The position numbers and the translations under genes were made by a program. From Ampullaceana balthica (taxonomy: Eukaryota; Mollusca; Gastropoda; Lymnaeidae): a stretch of 64,000 nucleotides of DNA. The stretch is from positions 158,566-222,565 of the forward strand of contig CALYLW010000013.1 of the NCBI GenBank assembly GCA_944989445.1, read 5' to 3'. This document shows positions 13,566-24,734 of this stretch, one piece after another. The notes beneath the pieces were generated by a model. That model made no database searches, was not told the DNA's origin, and saw only the letters and a list, made by a program, of their open reading frames with translations. Each line of letters starts with the position of its first letter. Within the stretch, counting starts at the first letter, position 1.

Positions 13566-14140
13566 AACAGTCCCTTAGTTATCCAAAATAAACAGTCCCT
13601 TAGTTATCCAAAATAAACAGTCCCTTAGTTATCCAAAATAAACAGTCCCTTAGTTATCCAAAATAAACAGTCCCTTAGTTATCCAAAATAAACAGTCCCT
13701 TAGTTATCCAAAATAAACAGTCCCTTAGTTATCCAAAATAAACAGTCCCTTAGTTATCCAAAATAAACAGTCCCTTAGCTTTCCAAAATAAACAGTCCCT
13801 TAGTTATCCAAAATAAACAGTCCCTTAGTTATCCAAAATAAACAGTCCCTTAGTTATCCAAAATAAACAGTCCCTTAGTTATCCAAAATAAACAGTCCCT
13901 TAGTTATCCAAAATAAACAGTCCCTTAGTTATCCAAAATAAACAGTCCCTTAATTATCCAAAATAAACAGTCCCTTAGTTATCCAAAATAAACAGTCCCT
14001 TAATTATCCAAAATAAACAGTCCTTTAATTATCCAAAATAAATAGTCCCTAAGTTATCCAAAATAAACAGTCCCCTAATTATCCAAAATAAACAGTCCCT
14101 TAGTTATCCAAAATAAACAGTCCCTTAATTATCCAAAATA
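13566..14140. repeat. 25-bp tandem repeat, 23 copies
   Basis: Unit AACAGTCCCTTAGTTATCCA plus AAATA in exact 25-bp register. The last third has more TTAATT variants, so decay is uneven along the array. Confidence 0.97.
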
Positions 14141-15538
14141 AACCCGGCGCAAGATGTCAATTAAAAAAATCTGTTCATTTTAATTTAGTTTCATCATGAA
14201 TATATATTTCTCAAGATCGTTATAACGTGAATGGGAAAATATCTTAAACATATGCGAAAAAAAAATCGGGGCCCACGGCCCCGAACAAATTAACATTAGA
14301 AGTTCAGTGTCCTTAAGTATTTTAATATGGGATACCAAGGTTTTGACTACAATGTTCGGTAAAGATCCAATCATTTACTCAACAGCTAACGCATAAAGTA
14401 TTTTTTATAAAGCTCATATAAGAAAAAAAAGACATTAAGGGCCCCAGTGCCCAATTATTGCAAGAAATAAAGTGCGAAACATATGTTCATTTGAATAAAT
14501 TTCAAAATACATACATTTATTTATATTTCTCAATATTGTTAAATAATGGATGGACGATAACATATTAAACATGTAATAAAAAAGACATTTTGGGCCCCAT
14601 GCCCCAAGGGAATGAAAATTAGGAGTTCAGTGCCCTACCGTAATAAAATATAGACCCTTGAGTTTTTATATACTAAAATGGGTCAAGATACATTAATTTT
14701 TTCATTATTTTACGCTAATAATAATTTTTATACAGCTAATATAAAAAAACGATATTAAGGGGCCCCTGGGCCCTTTCGTTGAAAGACGTTAATTTCAAAA
14801 ACCAGTTCATTTTAATTCAGTTTCCTCATAAATATATTCCTCAAGATCGTGAAAAATTTAATGTGGAAAAATATCTGAAACATATACAAAGAAAATACAT
14901 TTGGGGCCACCGGCCCCGAAGGAATGGACAGTTGAATTTCTGTGACCTATAGTATTTTAATATTGGCTACCAAGTTTTTGTATTTATATTTTGGTTAAGA
15001 TCCATTCATTTACTTAATAGCTAGCGCATAAACTAATTTTTTATATAGCTTAAATTAGCACAAAAAAACGACATTAAAGGCCCCAGGACCCATTCAGTGC
15101 AAGATATAAAGTTCAAAACACCTGTTCATTTCAATTTGTATAATAATGGATATATGTGTCATTATTTGTCAAGATTGTTAATAACTGAATGGTGAATAAA
15201 ATCTTAAACGTTTAAGAAATTGGACTTTTTGGGCCCCTAGCCCTAAAGGAATGACCATTAGGAGTTCAGTGCCCTATTGTATTTTAATATTGGCTATCAA
15301 GTTGTTATATACAAAGTTTGGTTCAGATCCAACCATTAACACAGTAGCTAGTGCTTAAACTAATTTTTATATAGCTCTTATAAGCAACAAATGACATTAT
15401 GGGCCCCCAGTGCCCCACGAGTGTTAAATTTAGAAAAAAAAGTTGCCAGTTACCATCCCAGGTGGGTACACAAAAATTTCATGAGGATCGGATGAATGGT
15501 GTAGTCAGTTATAAAGGACAAGCACACACACACACAAA

Positions 15539-15597
<59 letters not shown>

Positions 15598-15600
15598 ACA
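14141..15600 (+). repeat. Dispersed repeat with ~320-bp internal units and CA tail
   Basis: AT-rich sequence punctuated by GGGCCCC...GGCCCC clusters at about 14266, 14440, 14593, 14758, 14904, 15078, 15230 and 15401, alternating half-units of roughly 150-175 bp. It ends with a conserved block (GTTGCCAGTTACCATCCC, then AGTTATAAAGGACA) leading into (CA)n. The same organisation and end occur at 53359-54655, so it is an interspersed element whose class I cannot name. Confidence 0.75.
15521..15595. repeat. CA microsatellite tail
   Basis: (CA)n following TATAAAGGACAAG at the 3' end of the dispersed repeat. Confidence 0.97.
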
Positions 15601-16013
15601 TACTTAAACGATCATAAGTAATCTCCCTGCTTAGTTTAATGATAACAAATAATCTTCCTTGTTAATATTTGTTTCTTACAAAAATCTACCTTTTTAAGAG
15701 GAATTGATCACAAATTATAATCTCCCTGTTTAATATAAAATTATCACAAATAATCTCCTGGTTTCACTGAGAGCGAATGTTTCATGACGGGACCTGTTTT
15801 AATTCAACCATCAACTTCCATAAGGGATTCGAGTCATCGATTTCACTGTTGTCTATAGTAGCAAACCCTGATCGAACATAATGGGGCACCCTGCTCCAGT
15901 CCCAAAACGTGCACTGTTACTCCCTTCATTCCATGTAAGTTAAGATAAAGTTGGGAGGAGGAGGGACTGAGATTTAATATCAAATAAATTGGAATAGGCC
16001 AGCAAGTGGAAAT
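15601..16013. other. Unassigned stretch before the TA run
   Basis: Contains degenerate AATAATCTCCCTG-like repeats up to about 15760. A GC-richer segment follows (about 15770-15965) that is open for 20-25 codons in more than one frame, with no family recognised. It could be another dispersed repeat. Confidence 0.4.
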
Positions 16014-16018
16014 TATAT

Positions 16019-16101
<83 letters not shown>
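16014..16101. repeat. TA microsatellite
   Basis: (TA)n with a few interruptions. It is the insertion target of the following hAT-like element. Confidence 0.96.
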
Positions 16102-16104
<3 letters not shown>

Positions 16105-16909
16105 GGCTGCGGAAATTAACGATTAATTTCTCGATTAATCGTTAAAAGTTTTTAACGATTAAAAATTGTTTAACGATTAATCGACCAACCACTTATAAAT
16201 ATGCTGCAAGTCAAAATGTAAAATATTTTGGCCGGTAAATATAAACTAATTTCCGGACGATTACAGGAACCTTTTGGTTTTAAACTATTGACTGATGTGA
16301 ATGTTCAAAATTTTGATAAAGGTTGTCCATTAAGAGAAATCGTTTGCCTACCATGCTATGTTCCCTATAAGTCTAAGCTTCGTTGGTCCGTGTGCAAAGT
16401 TTTGAAAAAAACTCGTGTGCGAATTTGCACAACGTCCATTTTTGTGCAATATTTTACAAAGTTTGCTGCGCGGTGATTCTAAACTCCTGCGTGGCGTCGG
16501 TCAAATATCTGCGCAGCCGCGCTGCTTACAGGGAACATTGTAACCATGGATCTAACACTTACATATCCCCTGCAAACCAAACATCTACTACAGTATCAGA
16601 AACTTCAGCTGAGACAAACTAAAGCAATATGAACAATTGTTCAGCTCGGCTGGTTATATTGTCAATTAGACCCGCTCATCATTTGAACCAAATAATGTCA
16701 ATACACTTGTCTTTTTGCGTAGATGGTTAAAAGAAGACATATAAAGAAGACATTACAGTGTTATTTCGATTTTCGACAAGTACGTTTAATAAATGTTACT
16801 TAAGACACCATAACAGTCAATTTTTTTCTAAAATCGAAATTAACGATTAATTAATCGTTAATTTTTCAAAAGTTAACGATTAAATTTAAATTAATCTTTA
16901 ACAGCCCTA
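16102..16909. mobile_element. Non-autonomous hAT-like element
   Basis: Starts TAGGGCTGCGGAAATTAACG and ends with CAGCCCTA. Subterminal ATTAACGATTAAT motifs are repeated at both ends. Flanks ATATATAT (16094-16101) and AGATATAT (16910-16917) match in 7 of 8 positions, fitting the 8-bp target duplication of hAT elements. No transposase was seen. Segment 16378-16520 is shared in inverted form with 38165-38312. Confidence 0.75.
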
Positions 16910-16935
16910 AGATATATATATATATGTATATATTT

Positions 16936-17111
16936 GGGGCTGTCCATTAATGATGTCAACAAATTTGTGCGAAGTTTACCTCCCCCCTCCCCCTTGTCAA
17001 CAACTTGTCAAACTTCCAGAGACCCCCTATAAAATTACGTCAAGCTTTTGTAATGAAGTGTGACGGTTTAAAATCGACCAAAATCGCGCGACGTCATTTA
17101 TGGACGGCCCC
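16936..17111. mobile_element. GGGGCCGTCC-type MITE
   Basis: Terminal inverted repeats GGGGCTGTCCATTAATGATG and the complement of GTCATTTATGGACGGCCCC. At 176 bp there is no room for coding. Other members: 32734-33109, 35983-36249, 44875-45280 and 56655-56890. Confidence 0.85.
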
Positions 17112-17550
17112 TCTATGAATATGGCTCTTTTATATATTATTTTAGTGAACATCCAAAAACAAATCAGTAATTAACCAAAATACTTGCTTTTAATTAAATT
17201 TTACCTAAAGGCTTCTTTAAAAAAAAACAGTTAACATGAGCTTATACTCACACATTTTTCAAAGAAACTTTTAATTCAAAGATTTCTCTAATTAATTTAG
17301 AAATATTTAAGCTGTTACTAAGTTCATACACAACTGCTAATATAACGAGGCTTGACAATCCTGTTGGAGATGTTGTTGCCAAAATATATCTTGAATATTT
17401 TCAGTTAAGAAAAATTACTTTCCCCGGATCGAAATTCCTAGAGCAACCTCAAATTCGGAATATATTTTCTTTTTGGTATGAATTTCAAAACTTCCAAAAG
17501 TTTTACATATTTTTTTCAATAGTGAATACTCTCCTGATATTTCATTAGAA
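17112..17550. other. AT-rich stretch with a candidate exon
   Basis: On the minus strand, 17389-17252 reads open for 45 codons (includes LATTSPTGLSSLVILAVVYE and SKLIREIFELKVSLKN). It ends at a GTGAGT donor (17251-17246) and follows an AAG acceptor at 17392-17390 with a pyrimidine run upstream. No family was recognised. Low confidence as a real exon; nothing else is visible here. Confidence 0.25.
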
Positions 17551-17840
17551 ATTATATATCCAAATTGTATATCCAAATTGTACATTCAAATTGTATATCC
17601 AAATATTGTACATTCAAATTGTATATCCAAATATTGTACATTCAAATTGTATATCCAAATATTGTACATTCAAATTGTATATCCAAATTGTACATTCAAA
17701 TTGTACATCCAAATTGTACTTTCAAATTGTACATCCAAATTGTACATTCGAATTGTACATTCAAATTGTACATCCAAATTGTACATTCAAATTGTACATC
17801 CAAATTGTACATTCAAATTGTACATCCAAATTGTACATTC
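17551..17840. repeat. 13-bp tandem repeat
   Basis: Units AAATTGTACATCC / AAATTGTACATTC with some 15-bp AAATATTGTACATTC variants. The open frames here are a composition effect. Confidence 0.95.
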
Positions 17841-17983
17841 TCCATCTGTGAAAATGCTTTCCAAATCTTTGCAATTTTCAAAAATAACAGAAGAACTAAC
17901 ATATTTTAATTCATATTTATGATATTAAAATTTTTTAAAGTAACTATTGTAATGTTGCAGCTGAGAAAATATGTGTTATAAAA

Positions 17984-20948
17984 CCTGGTTACAGTGTCAA
18001 CAAGCTGGTACAAGACTTGATTACAGTGTCAACAAGCTGGTACAAGACCTGGTTACAGTGTCAACAAGCTGGTACAAGAACTGGTTACAGTGTCAACAAG
18101 CTGGTACAAGACCTGGTTACAGTGTCAACAAGCTGGTACAAGACATGGTTACAGTGTCAACAAGCTGGTACAAGACCTGGTTACAGTGTCAACAAGCTGG
18201 TACAAGACTTGGTTACAGTGTCAACAAGCTGGTACAAGACCTGGTTACAGTGTCAACAAGCTGGTACAAGACCTGGTTACAGTGTCAACAAGCTGGTACA
18301 AGACCTGGTTACAGTGTCAACAAGCTGGTACAAGACCTGGTTACAGTGTCAACAAGCTGGTACAAGACTTGGTTACAGTGTCAACAAGCTAGTACAAGAC
18401 CTGGTTACAGTGTCAACAAGCTGGTACAAGACCTGGTTACAGTGTCTACAAGCTGTTACAAGGCTGGTTACAGTGTCAACAAGCTGGTACAAGACCTGGT
18501 TACAGTGTCAACAAGCTGGTACAAGACCTGGTTACAGTGTCAACAAGCTGGTACAAGACCTGGTTACAGTGTCAACAAGCTGGTACAAGACTTGGTTACA
18601 GTGTCAACGAGCTGGTGCAAGACCTGGTTACAGTGTCAACAAGCTGGTACAAGACCTGGTTATAGTGTCAACAAGCTGGTACAAGACCTGGTTACAGTGT
18701 CAACAAGCTGGTACAAGGCTTGGTTACAGTGGCAAAAGCTGGTACAAGACCTGGTTACAGTGTCAACAAGCTGGTACAAGACCTGGTTACAGTGTCAACA
18801 AAGCTGGTACAAGACCTGGTTACAGTGTCAACAAGCTGGTACAAGACTTGGTTACAGTGTCAACAAGCTGGAACAAGACCTGGTTACAGGGTCAACAAGC
18901 TGGTAAAAGAGTTGGTTACATTGTCAACAAGCTGGTACAAGACCTGGTTACGGTGTCAACAAGCTGGTACAAGACCTGGTTACAGTGTCAACGAGCTGGT
19001 ACAAGACTTGGTTACAGTGTCAACAAGCTGGTACAAGAGTTGGTTACAGTGTCAAAAAGCTGGTACAAGACCTGGTTACAGTGTCGACAAGCTGGTACAA
19101 GACCTGATTACAGTGTCAAAAAGCTGGTACAAGACCTGGTTACAGTGTCAACAGGCTGGTACAAGGCTTGGTTACAGTGTCAAAAAGCTTTTACAAGACC
19201 TGGTTACAGTGTCAACAAGATGGTACAAGACCTGGTTACAGTGTCAACAAGCTGGTACAAGACTTGGCTACAGTGTCAACAAGCTGGTACAAGACTTGGT
19301 TACAGTGTCAACAAGCTGGTACAAGACTTGGTTACCGTGTCAACAAGCTGGTACAAGACCTGGTTACAGTGTCAACAAGCTGGTACAAGACTTGGTGACA
19401 GTGTCAACAAGCTGGTACAAGACCTGGTTACAGTGTCAACAAGCTGGTACAAGACTTGCTTAGATTGTCAACAAGCTGCTACAAGACCTGGTTACAGTGT
19501 CAACAAGCTGGTACAAGACTTGGTTACAGTGTCAACAAGCTGGTACAATACTTGGTTACCGTGTCAACAAGCTGGTACAAGACCTGGTTACAGTGTCAAC
19601 AAGCTGGTACAAGACCTGGTTACAGTGTCAATAAGTTGGTACAAGACCTGGTTACAGTGTCAACAAGCTGGTACAAGACTTGGTTACAGGGTCAACAAGC
19701 TGGTACAAGACCTGGTTACAGTGTCAACAAGCTGGTACAAGACCTGGTTACAGTGTCAACAAGCTGGTACAAGACCTGGTTACAGTGTCAACAAGCTGGT
19801 ACAAGACTTGGTTACATTGTCAACAGCTGGTACAAGACTTGGTTACCGTGTCAACAAGCTGGTACAAGACCTGGTTACAGTGTCAACAAGCTGGTACAAG
19901 ACCTGGTTACAGTGTCAACAAGCTGGTACAAGACCTGGTTACAGTGTCAACAAGCTGGTACAAGACTTGGTTACAGTGTCAACAAGCTGGTACAAGACCT
20001 GGTTATAGTGTCAACAAGCTGGTACAAGACCTGGTTACAGTGTCAACAAGCTGGTACAAGGCTTGGTTACAGTGTCAAAAAGCTGGTACAAGACCTGGTT
20101 AAAGTGTCAACAAGCTGGTACAAGACCTGGTTACAGTGTCAAAAAGCTGGTACAAGACCTGGTTACAGTGTCAACAAGCTGGTACAATACTTGGTTACAG
20201 TGTCAACAAGCTGGTACAAGACCTGGTTACAGGGTCAACAAGCTGGTAAAAGAGTTGGTTACATTGTCAACAAGCTGGTACAAGACCTGGTTACGGTGTC
20301 AACAAGCTGGTACAAGACCTGGTTACAGTGTCAACAAGCTGGTACAAGACTTGGTTACAGTGTCAACAAGCTGGTACAAGAGTTGGTTACAGTGTCAAAC
20401 AAAGCTGGTACAAGACCTGGTTACAGTGTCGACAAGCTGGTACAAGACTGGTTACAGTGTCAACAAGCTGGTACAAGACCTGGTTACAGTGTCAACAGCT
20501 GGTACAAGGCTTGGTTACAGTGTCAAAAAGCTGGTACAAGACCTGGTTACAGTGTCAACAAGATGGTACAAGACCTGGTTACAGTGTCAACAAGCTGGTA
20601 CAAGACTTGGTTACAGTGTCAACAAGCTGGTACAAGACTTGGTTACAGTGTCAACAAGCTGGTACAAGACTTGGTTACCGTGTCAACAAGCTGGTACAAG
20701 ACCTGGTTACAGTGTCAACAAGCTGGTACAAGACTTGGTTACAGTGTCAACAAGCTGGTACAAGACCTGGTTACAGTGTCAACAAGCTGGTACAAGACTT
20801 GCTTAGATTGTCAACAAGCTGGTACAAGACCTGGTTACAGTGTCAACAAGCTGGTACAAGACTTGGTTACAGTGTCAACAAGCTGGTACAAGACTTGGTT
20901 ACCGTGTCAACAAGCTGGTACAAGACCTGGTTACAGTGTCAACAATTT
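17984..20948. repeat. 32-bp minisatellite, ~92 copies
   Basis: Unit GGTTACAGTGTCAACAAGCT followed by GGTACAAGACCT, 32 bp. Variant-unit order around 18720-19463 recurs at 20063-20806 (offset 1343 bp, about 42 units), so the array grew partly by a higher-order duplication. Because 32 is not a multiple of three and the unit has no stops, all plus frames cycle through the same 32-residue pattern. Confidence 0.96.
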
Positions 20949-21074
20949 GGTAAAATAATTCAAATGAGTATCTTTGCTGTGCATCCACTGTGGGCTCGAC
21001 CTGATTTTTATCAAATTGACTTTTTTTTCTAGACCAACTCAATGTCCTTGTATTGAGTCTACATTTTTATATTT

Positions 21075-21257
21075 GCATCTATTTCAGTTGACATTTGTCA
21101 GCATCTATTTCAGTTGACATTTTTCAGCATCTATTTCAGTTGACATTTATCAGCATCTCTTTCAGTTGACATTTGTCAGCATCTATTTCAGTTGACATTT
21201 GTCAGCATCTATTTCAGCTGACATTTGTCAGCATATATTTCAGTTGACATTTGTCAG
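21075..21257. repeat. 26-bp tandem repeat, 7 copies
   Basis: Unit GCATCTATTTCAGTTGACAT plus TTGTCA at 26-bp spacing from 21075 to 21257. Confidence 0.95.
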
Positions 21258-21509
21258 TATCAAGAAGGATGGCATTGAAGTAATTATCTGATCTCATATT
21301 CTTAAAAAATAATATTGGAACTTCTCTAAAGTGTTATTTCCAATGCAATATTATGCAATATTATTATTTTTCCCAGGATGAGTTTACTAATGAGATTGAC
21401 ATGAGTTAATATCGTATACCAAATCACGACAGAACACTACGAAATTTGAATAGTGTAGCGACGTAAGTAGTCCACGTGCTCCATCTCTTATTGTTCTCGT
21501 AAATGCTAA
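21258..21509. other. No feature seen
   Basis: AT-rich; no supported gene, repeat or element. Confidence 0.5.
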
Positions 21510-21850
21510 TCAATAAATCATATATTTGACCGATTTATTTTTACCATAACGACTTCCCCACCTGCTGTCACTGCGAGTTTTTAAGGTTAATTCTTGAGCG
21601 TTCTTCTGGAAATCGATGACGAAAAAATAAGTGTCATTGTAGACGATGTCAAAGAATTTGGAGGTCAATGGGGTAGGTCGTGAGGGGGTGGCACAATGAG
21701 CTACCGCACTGGTTGGCAAAAACCCCAGTTCGCCTCTGATCATGTTCATGTAAATTTTCTTTGATTTCCATAAAAGCAGCTATTATCTCATAGGTTTGAC
21801 CATCGTAAATACCGGTTGAAAAACAGAGTCTAAAGTTGTGTTTATGCATT
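21510..21850 (-). pseudogene. Possible hAT transposase fragment split by a MITE end
   Basis: Minus-strand pieces EIIAAFMEIKENLHEHDQ (about 21790-21735) and DFQKNAQELTLKTRSDSRWG (about 21615-21555) resemble the middle of ZMYM1-like hAT transposases (the SDTRW-type block). Between them lies a partial MITE of the CAGAGGCG family (about 21655-21738) with GTGAGGGGGTGGCACAATGA. Both are decayed. The transposase link is my recollection of the family pattern and is tentative. Confidence 0.35.
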
Positions 21851-22084
21851 TAAAAATCTTTGAGAAGTAGCATCAATTGTTTGTGAAGTTTAAAACGAAC
21901 ACTCAATTCAAGCCAGGACTTTTGGCTTTCAAATGTTTTTTGCTAGTTTCATGATTTCATAGGATTTGTTCTATATGCTGCCAATTTCCATAACAATCGT
22001 TTGCTAAAAATGATTTACCCATTGCAAAATTTTGCAGTAGAGGCAAAAAACAAAAAACAACATCTTTAGCTACAGTATACACCA

Positions 22085-22384
22085 ACCAACGGTTTTCGAG
22101 TGGCAGCGCGCTCGACTGGCGTTACCGATGGTCACGGGTTCGAATCCATGTGAAGGAAAGGATTTGTTCCCGGGGCCCAGGGTCACCCCTGAGTCACCCA
22201 GCTCCGAATGGGTACCTAAAACTAGTTAAGCGGCTGGGTAATGCGTGGAACCCTTATACCCGTGGCCTGTGAACGCTGCAGCACTTGCCAACAGATATCC
22301 GTCATGGTCTGTGGACGCAATTATCTTTTGCAAAGAAGGAGCGTCTGTATAGATAAGATACGATAAGATAGATAAGATAAGATT
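22085..22384 (+). mobile_element. tRNA-derived SINE with LINE-like 3' tail
   Basis: The 5' part has a tRNA-like internal promoter: an A-box-like stretch (GAGTGGCAGCGCGCTCGACT) and a B box GGTTCGAATCC at 22137-22147. A central domain holds CACCCAGCTCCGAATGGGTA. The last ~60 bp (GGACGCAATTATCTTTTGC...GGAGCGTCTGTATA) matches the 3' end of the Jockey/CR1-like LINEs at 48410-48472 and 28687-28760, and ends in (GATAA)n. This arrangement fits a SINE that uses the LINE machinery in trans. Confidence 0.85.
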
Positions 22385-22403
22385 TTCTGGTAATTTTCTC
22401 TCT

Positions 22404-22453
22404 TACCTTATCTTATCTGTTACAGACGCCCCTTCTATACAAAAGATTATTGC
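22404..22453 (-). mobile_element. Inverted solo LINE/SINE 3' tail
   Basis: The reverse complement reads GCAATAATCTTTTGTATAGA...GATAAGATAAG, the same 3' tail as the SINE just upstream but inverted, so the two tails face each other about 20 bp apart. Nothing 5' of the tail is retained. Confidence 0.7.
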
Positions 22454-22799
22454 GTGCTAAATAATTGTTTGATGTGAACCTACGTCTGCTCGTATCAGAG
22501 TTAAACCCTTTTGTACGACATATTAAGAACGATATAACACCTGGTAGTAAAATGCACTGCGGCCCGGGTTAAAATTGAATCTTTGCTTTATAATATAATA
22601 GTTATGAATTGTCTATTATTTAAAGAATAATTTTATACTTTATACTGTTTTTAAAAAAGGATTTAAGGCCTCACTTTTAGGACTTGCTTCATTGATTCAT
22701 TTTTAGGATCGCTCCTACACATATTCATAAAATGAATTTACGCACTTGATTTTTTCACTCCGTGCATTTGCACGGAAAGACGGAGTGTTAGTCCGGCTC
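22454..22799. other. No feature seen
   Basis: AT-rich stretch without supported coding or repeat structure. Confidence 0.4.
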
Positions 22800-23228
22800 T
22801 GGCTGGTACTGAATAAAAAAATTGTGTTCGATTAATCGGGACAAATTTAATCCATTTATTTCGATTATATATATTTTTATAATGCATGAATAGATCCCGT
22901 CTAAATGCGATTCATTATTTAGCGATATTGGTTACATCGCGGTAATTCCATGGCTCCTAAATTTTGTGACGTAACACAGCAAATTTGTTTTGCTATGCAA
23001 GAAATAGGAAGAAAAACCTTTTGTTTACGTATGCACGTCTAAATAAATAATAATAATACGAGGGAAAAGTATGTAAGTAACAAAAATATAAGTTATTAAT
23101 ACATTGGGGGGAAAAAATAAAAATATATTATTAAATTTTAAAAGAATTTTAATCGATCAAATAAATTTTTAATCGATTAAAAATTATAACGATCAATCGA
23201 TAATTAATCTTTAAGTTCCGCAGCCCTA
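22800..23228 (-). mobile_element. Truncated hAT-like element (right end only)
   Basis: The minus strand starts TAGGGCTGCGGAACTTAAAG with ATCGATTGATCG-type subterminal motifs, matching the end of the element at 16102. The opposite terminus is not found, so the left limit is approximate. Confidence 0.55.
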
Positions 23229-23396
23229 ATATATAAATATATTATACATATGTGTGTTTTTGTGTGTGTGTGTGTTAGGGTGGGTGTTCGTCTACTTTGT
23301 GCGTGTGATAGTCTCTATTGATTATCACTTGGTATGGATGTGGTCTGGTATATCAAGTGGGTAAGGAGAGTATTTGATTTATTTGTGATAAACGGA

Positions 23397-24377
23397 AGTG
23401 AATGGTGCACATGTTTACCGTATTTTCAAGCATATTCCCCGCACACGCAGATAACCCGCCCACGCATATACCCCGCAGAATTTTAAGATCCTGTAAAAAA
23501 AAATTGTGGTATAACCCGCCCACGCATATACCCCGCAGAATTTTAAGATCCTGTAAAAAAAAATTGTGGTATAACCCGCCCACGCTTATACCCCGCAAAA
23601 TCATATCACGCTGAACCACTCTAGGAGATGTACTTACCGTACTATATTTTCACAACTCTATCAATACCATGCATACAAAAATATCTCTTATTACTTTAAA
23701 AGTAGTTTTTTATTTTAATAAAAATATTATAAACAATTATAAAATTATAATTTTGATATTTTATTCGATTGGCTAAACGTAAACAAGTGTGCACTATTTT
23801 GCCCGGTACATCGTACCATCAGACAACTGCAGTCGTTATACAAAACATTCGATTTACGACATGAACGAGAATTGCTTCCAAACCGGTTAAAACTGGACTA
23901 TTCGATTCCGAGGTTAACCGGGGAGACACGTATAATACCAGAAGTTATACAGATTCTAATTTTATATTCGTGTTTTGCAAGTAATAGCGTCATTGATTCA
24001 TTATTCAGTAAAAAAAACCCATTCAGATACACAGCCCACGAAGATACCCAGCAGGGAAGGGGGGATGCGGGTTTGTAAAATCTGGTATAACCCGCGGGGA
24101 ATATGCGTGATAATACGGTAGTCAGTAAGAGAGAGTGAATGGTGCACTTGTTTAGTCAGTAAGAGAGAGTGAATGGTGCGCATGTTTAGTCAGTAAGAGA
24201 GAGTGAATGGTGCACATGTTTGGTCAGTAAGAGAGAGTGAATGGTGCACATGTTTAGTCAGTAAGAGAGAGCGAATGGTGCACATGTTTGGTCAGTAAGA
24301 GAGAGTGAATGGTGCACATGTTTAGTCAGTAAGAGAGAGTGAATGGTGCACATGTTTAGTCAGTAAGAGAGAGTGAA
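23397..24377. repeat. 34-bp tandem repeat, split by a transposon
   Basis: Unit GTCAGTAAGAGAGAGTGAAT plus GGTGCACATGTTTA at 24121, 24155, 24189, 24223, 24257, 24291, 24325 and partly 24359. A further partial unit (23397-23417) sits on the far side of the insertion at 23418. Confidence 0.92.
23418..24118. mobile_element. TA-flanked inverted-repeat transposon
   Basis: Ends CCGTATTTTCAAGCATATTC and the complement CCGTATTATCACGCATATTC, followed by CCCGC. It is flanked by TA on both sides (23416-23417 and 24119-24120), and removing it restores the 34-bp repeat register. This fits a Tc1/mariner-superfamily non-autonomous copy. 23451-23600 holds 2.3 copies of a 60-bp internal repeat starting ATAACCCGCCCACGC. 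No transposase was seen. Confidence 0.8.
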
Positions 24378-24734
24378 AAGTTGCTTGAGAAAGAGATTTA
24401 AGTTTTTAAAATAAATTTTTTTAATGCTTGGTTTAGTGTTTGGGTCCAACAATAACAAGGTTAAATTCTGTGTATAAAAGATTTGCGCTAGCCACACATA
24501 CCCCTCGAGTGCCGTGTTGATAGAAACTGGTGAATACTGCTTCACTTGCCCCATACGTGCGTAAAGGGACATTTTACTCGGAGCATACTTTGATGAAGGT
24601 GTGTGGCATGAATTATGGGCCTAAAGTCAGTATGGTAAACATGTTGTTCTTTGGCATGTGGACCACGGGGCACAAGGACCGCTGGTTTTTAGACAAAGTG
24701 AATATTTCTGTAGTTCTTGTCATGGTGTGAGGTG
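24378..24734. other. No feature seen
   Basis: Short open frames only; nothing assignable. Confidence 0.4.

Noticed and set aside
18017..20958. Trp/Gln-rich repeat proteins of up to 663 codons
   Set aside because: The 32-bp unit has no stops in any plus frame; small indels simply move between equivalent frames.
22085..22160. Intact tRNA gene
   Set aside because: Has A- and B-box-like promoter motifs but no convincing cloverleaf, and it is the head of a 300-bp SINE.
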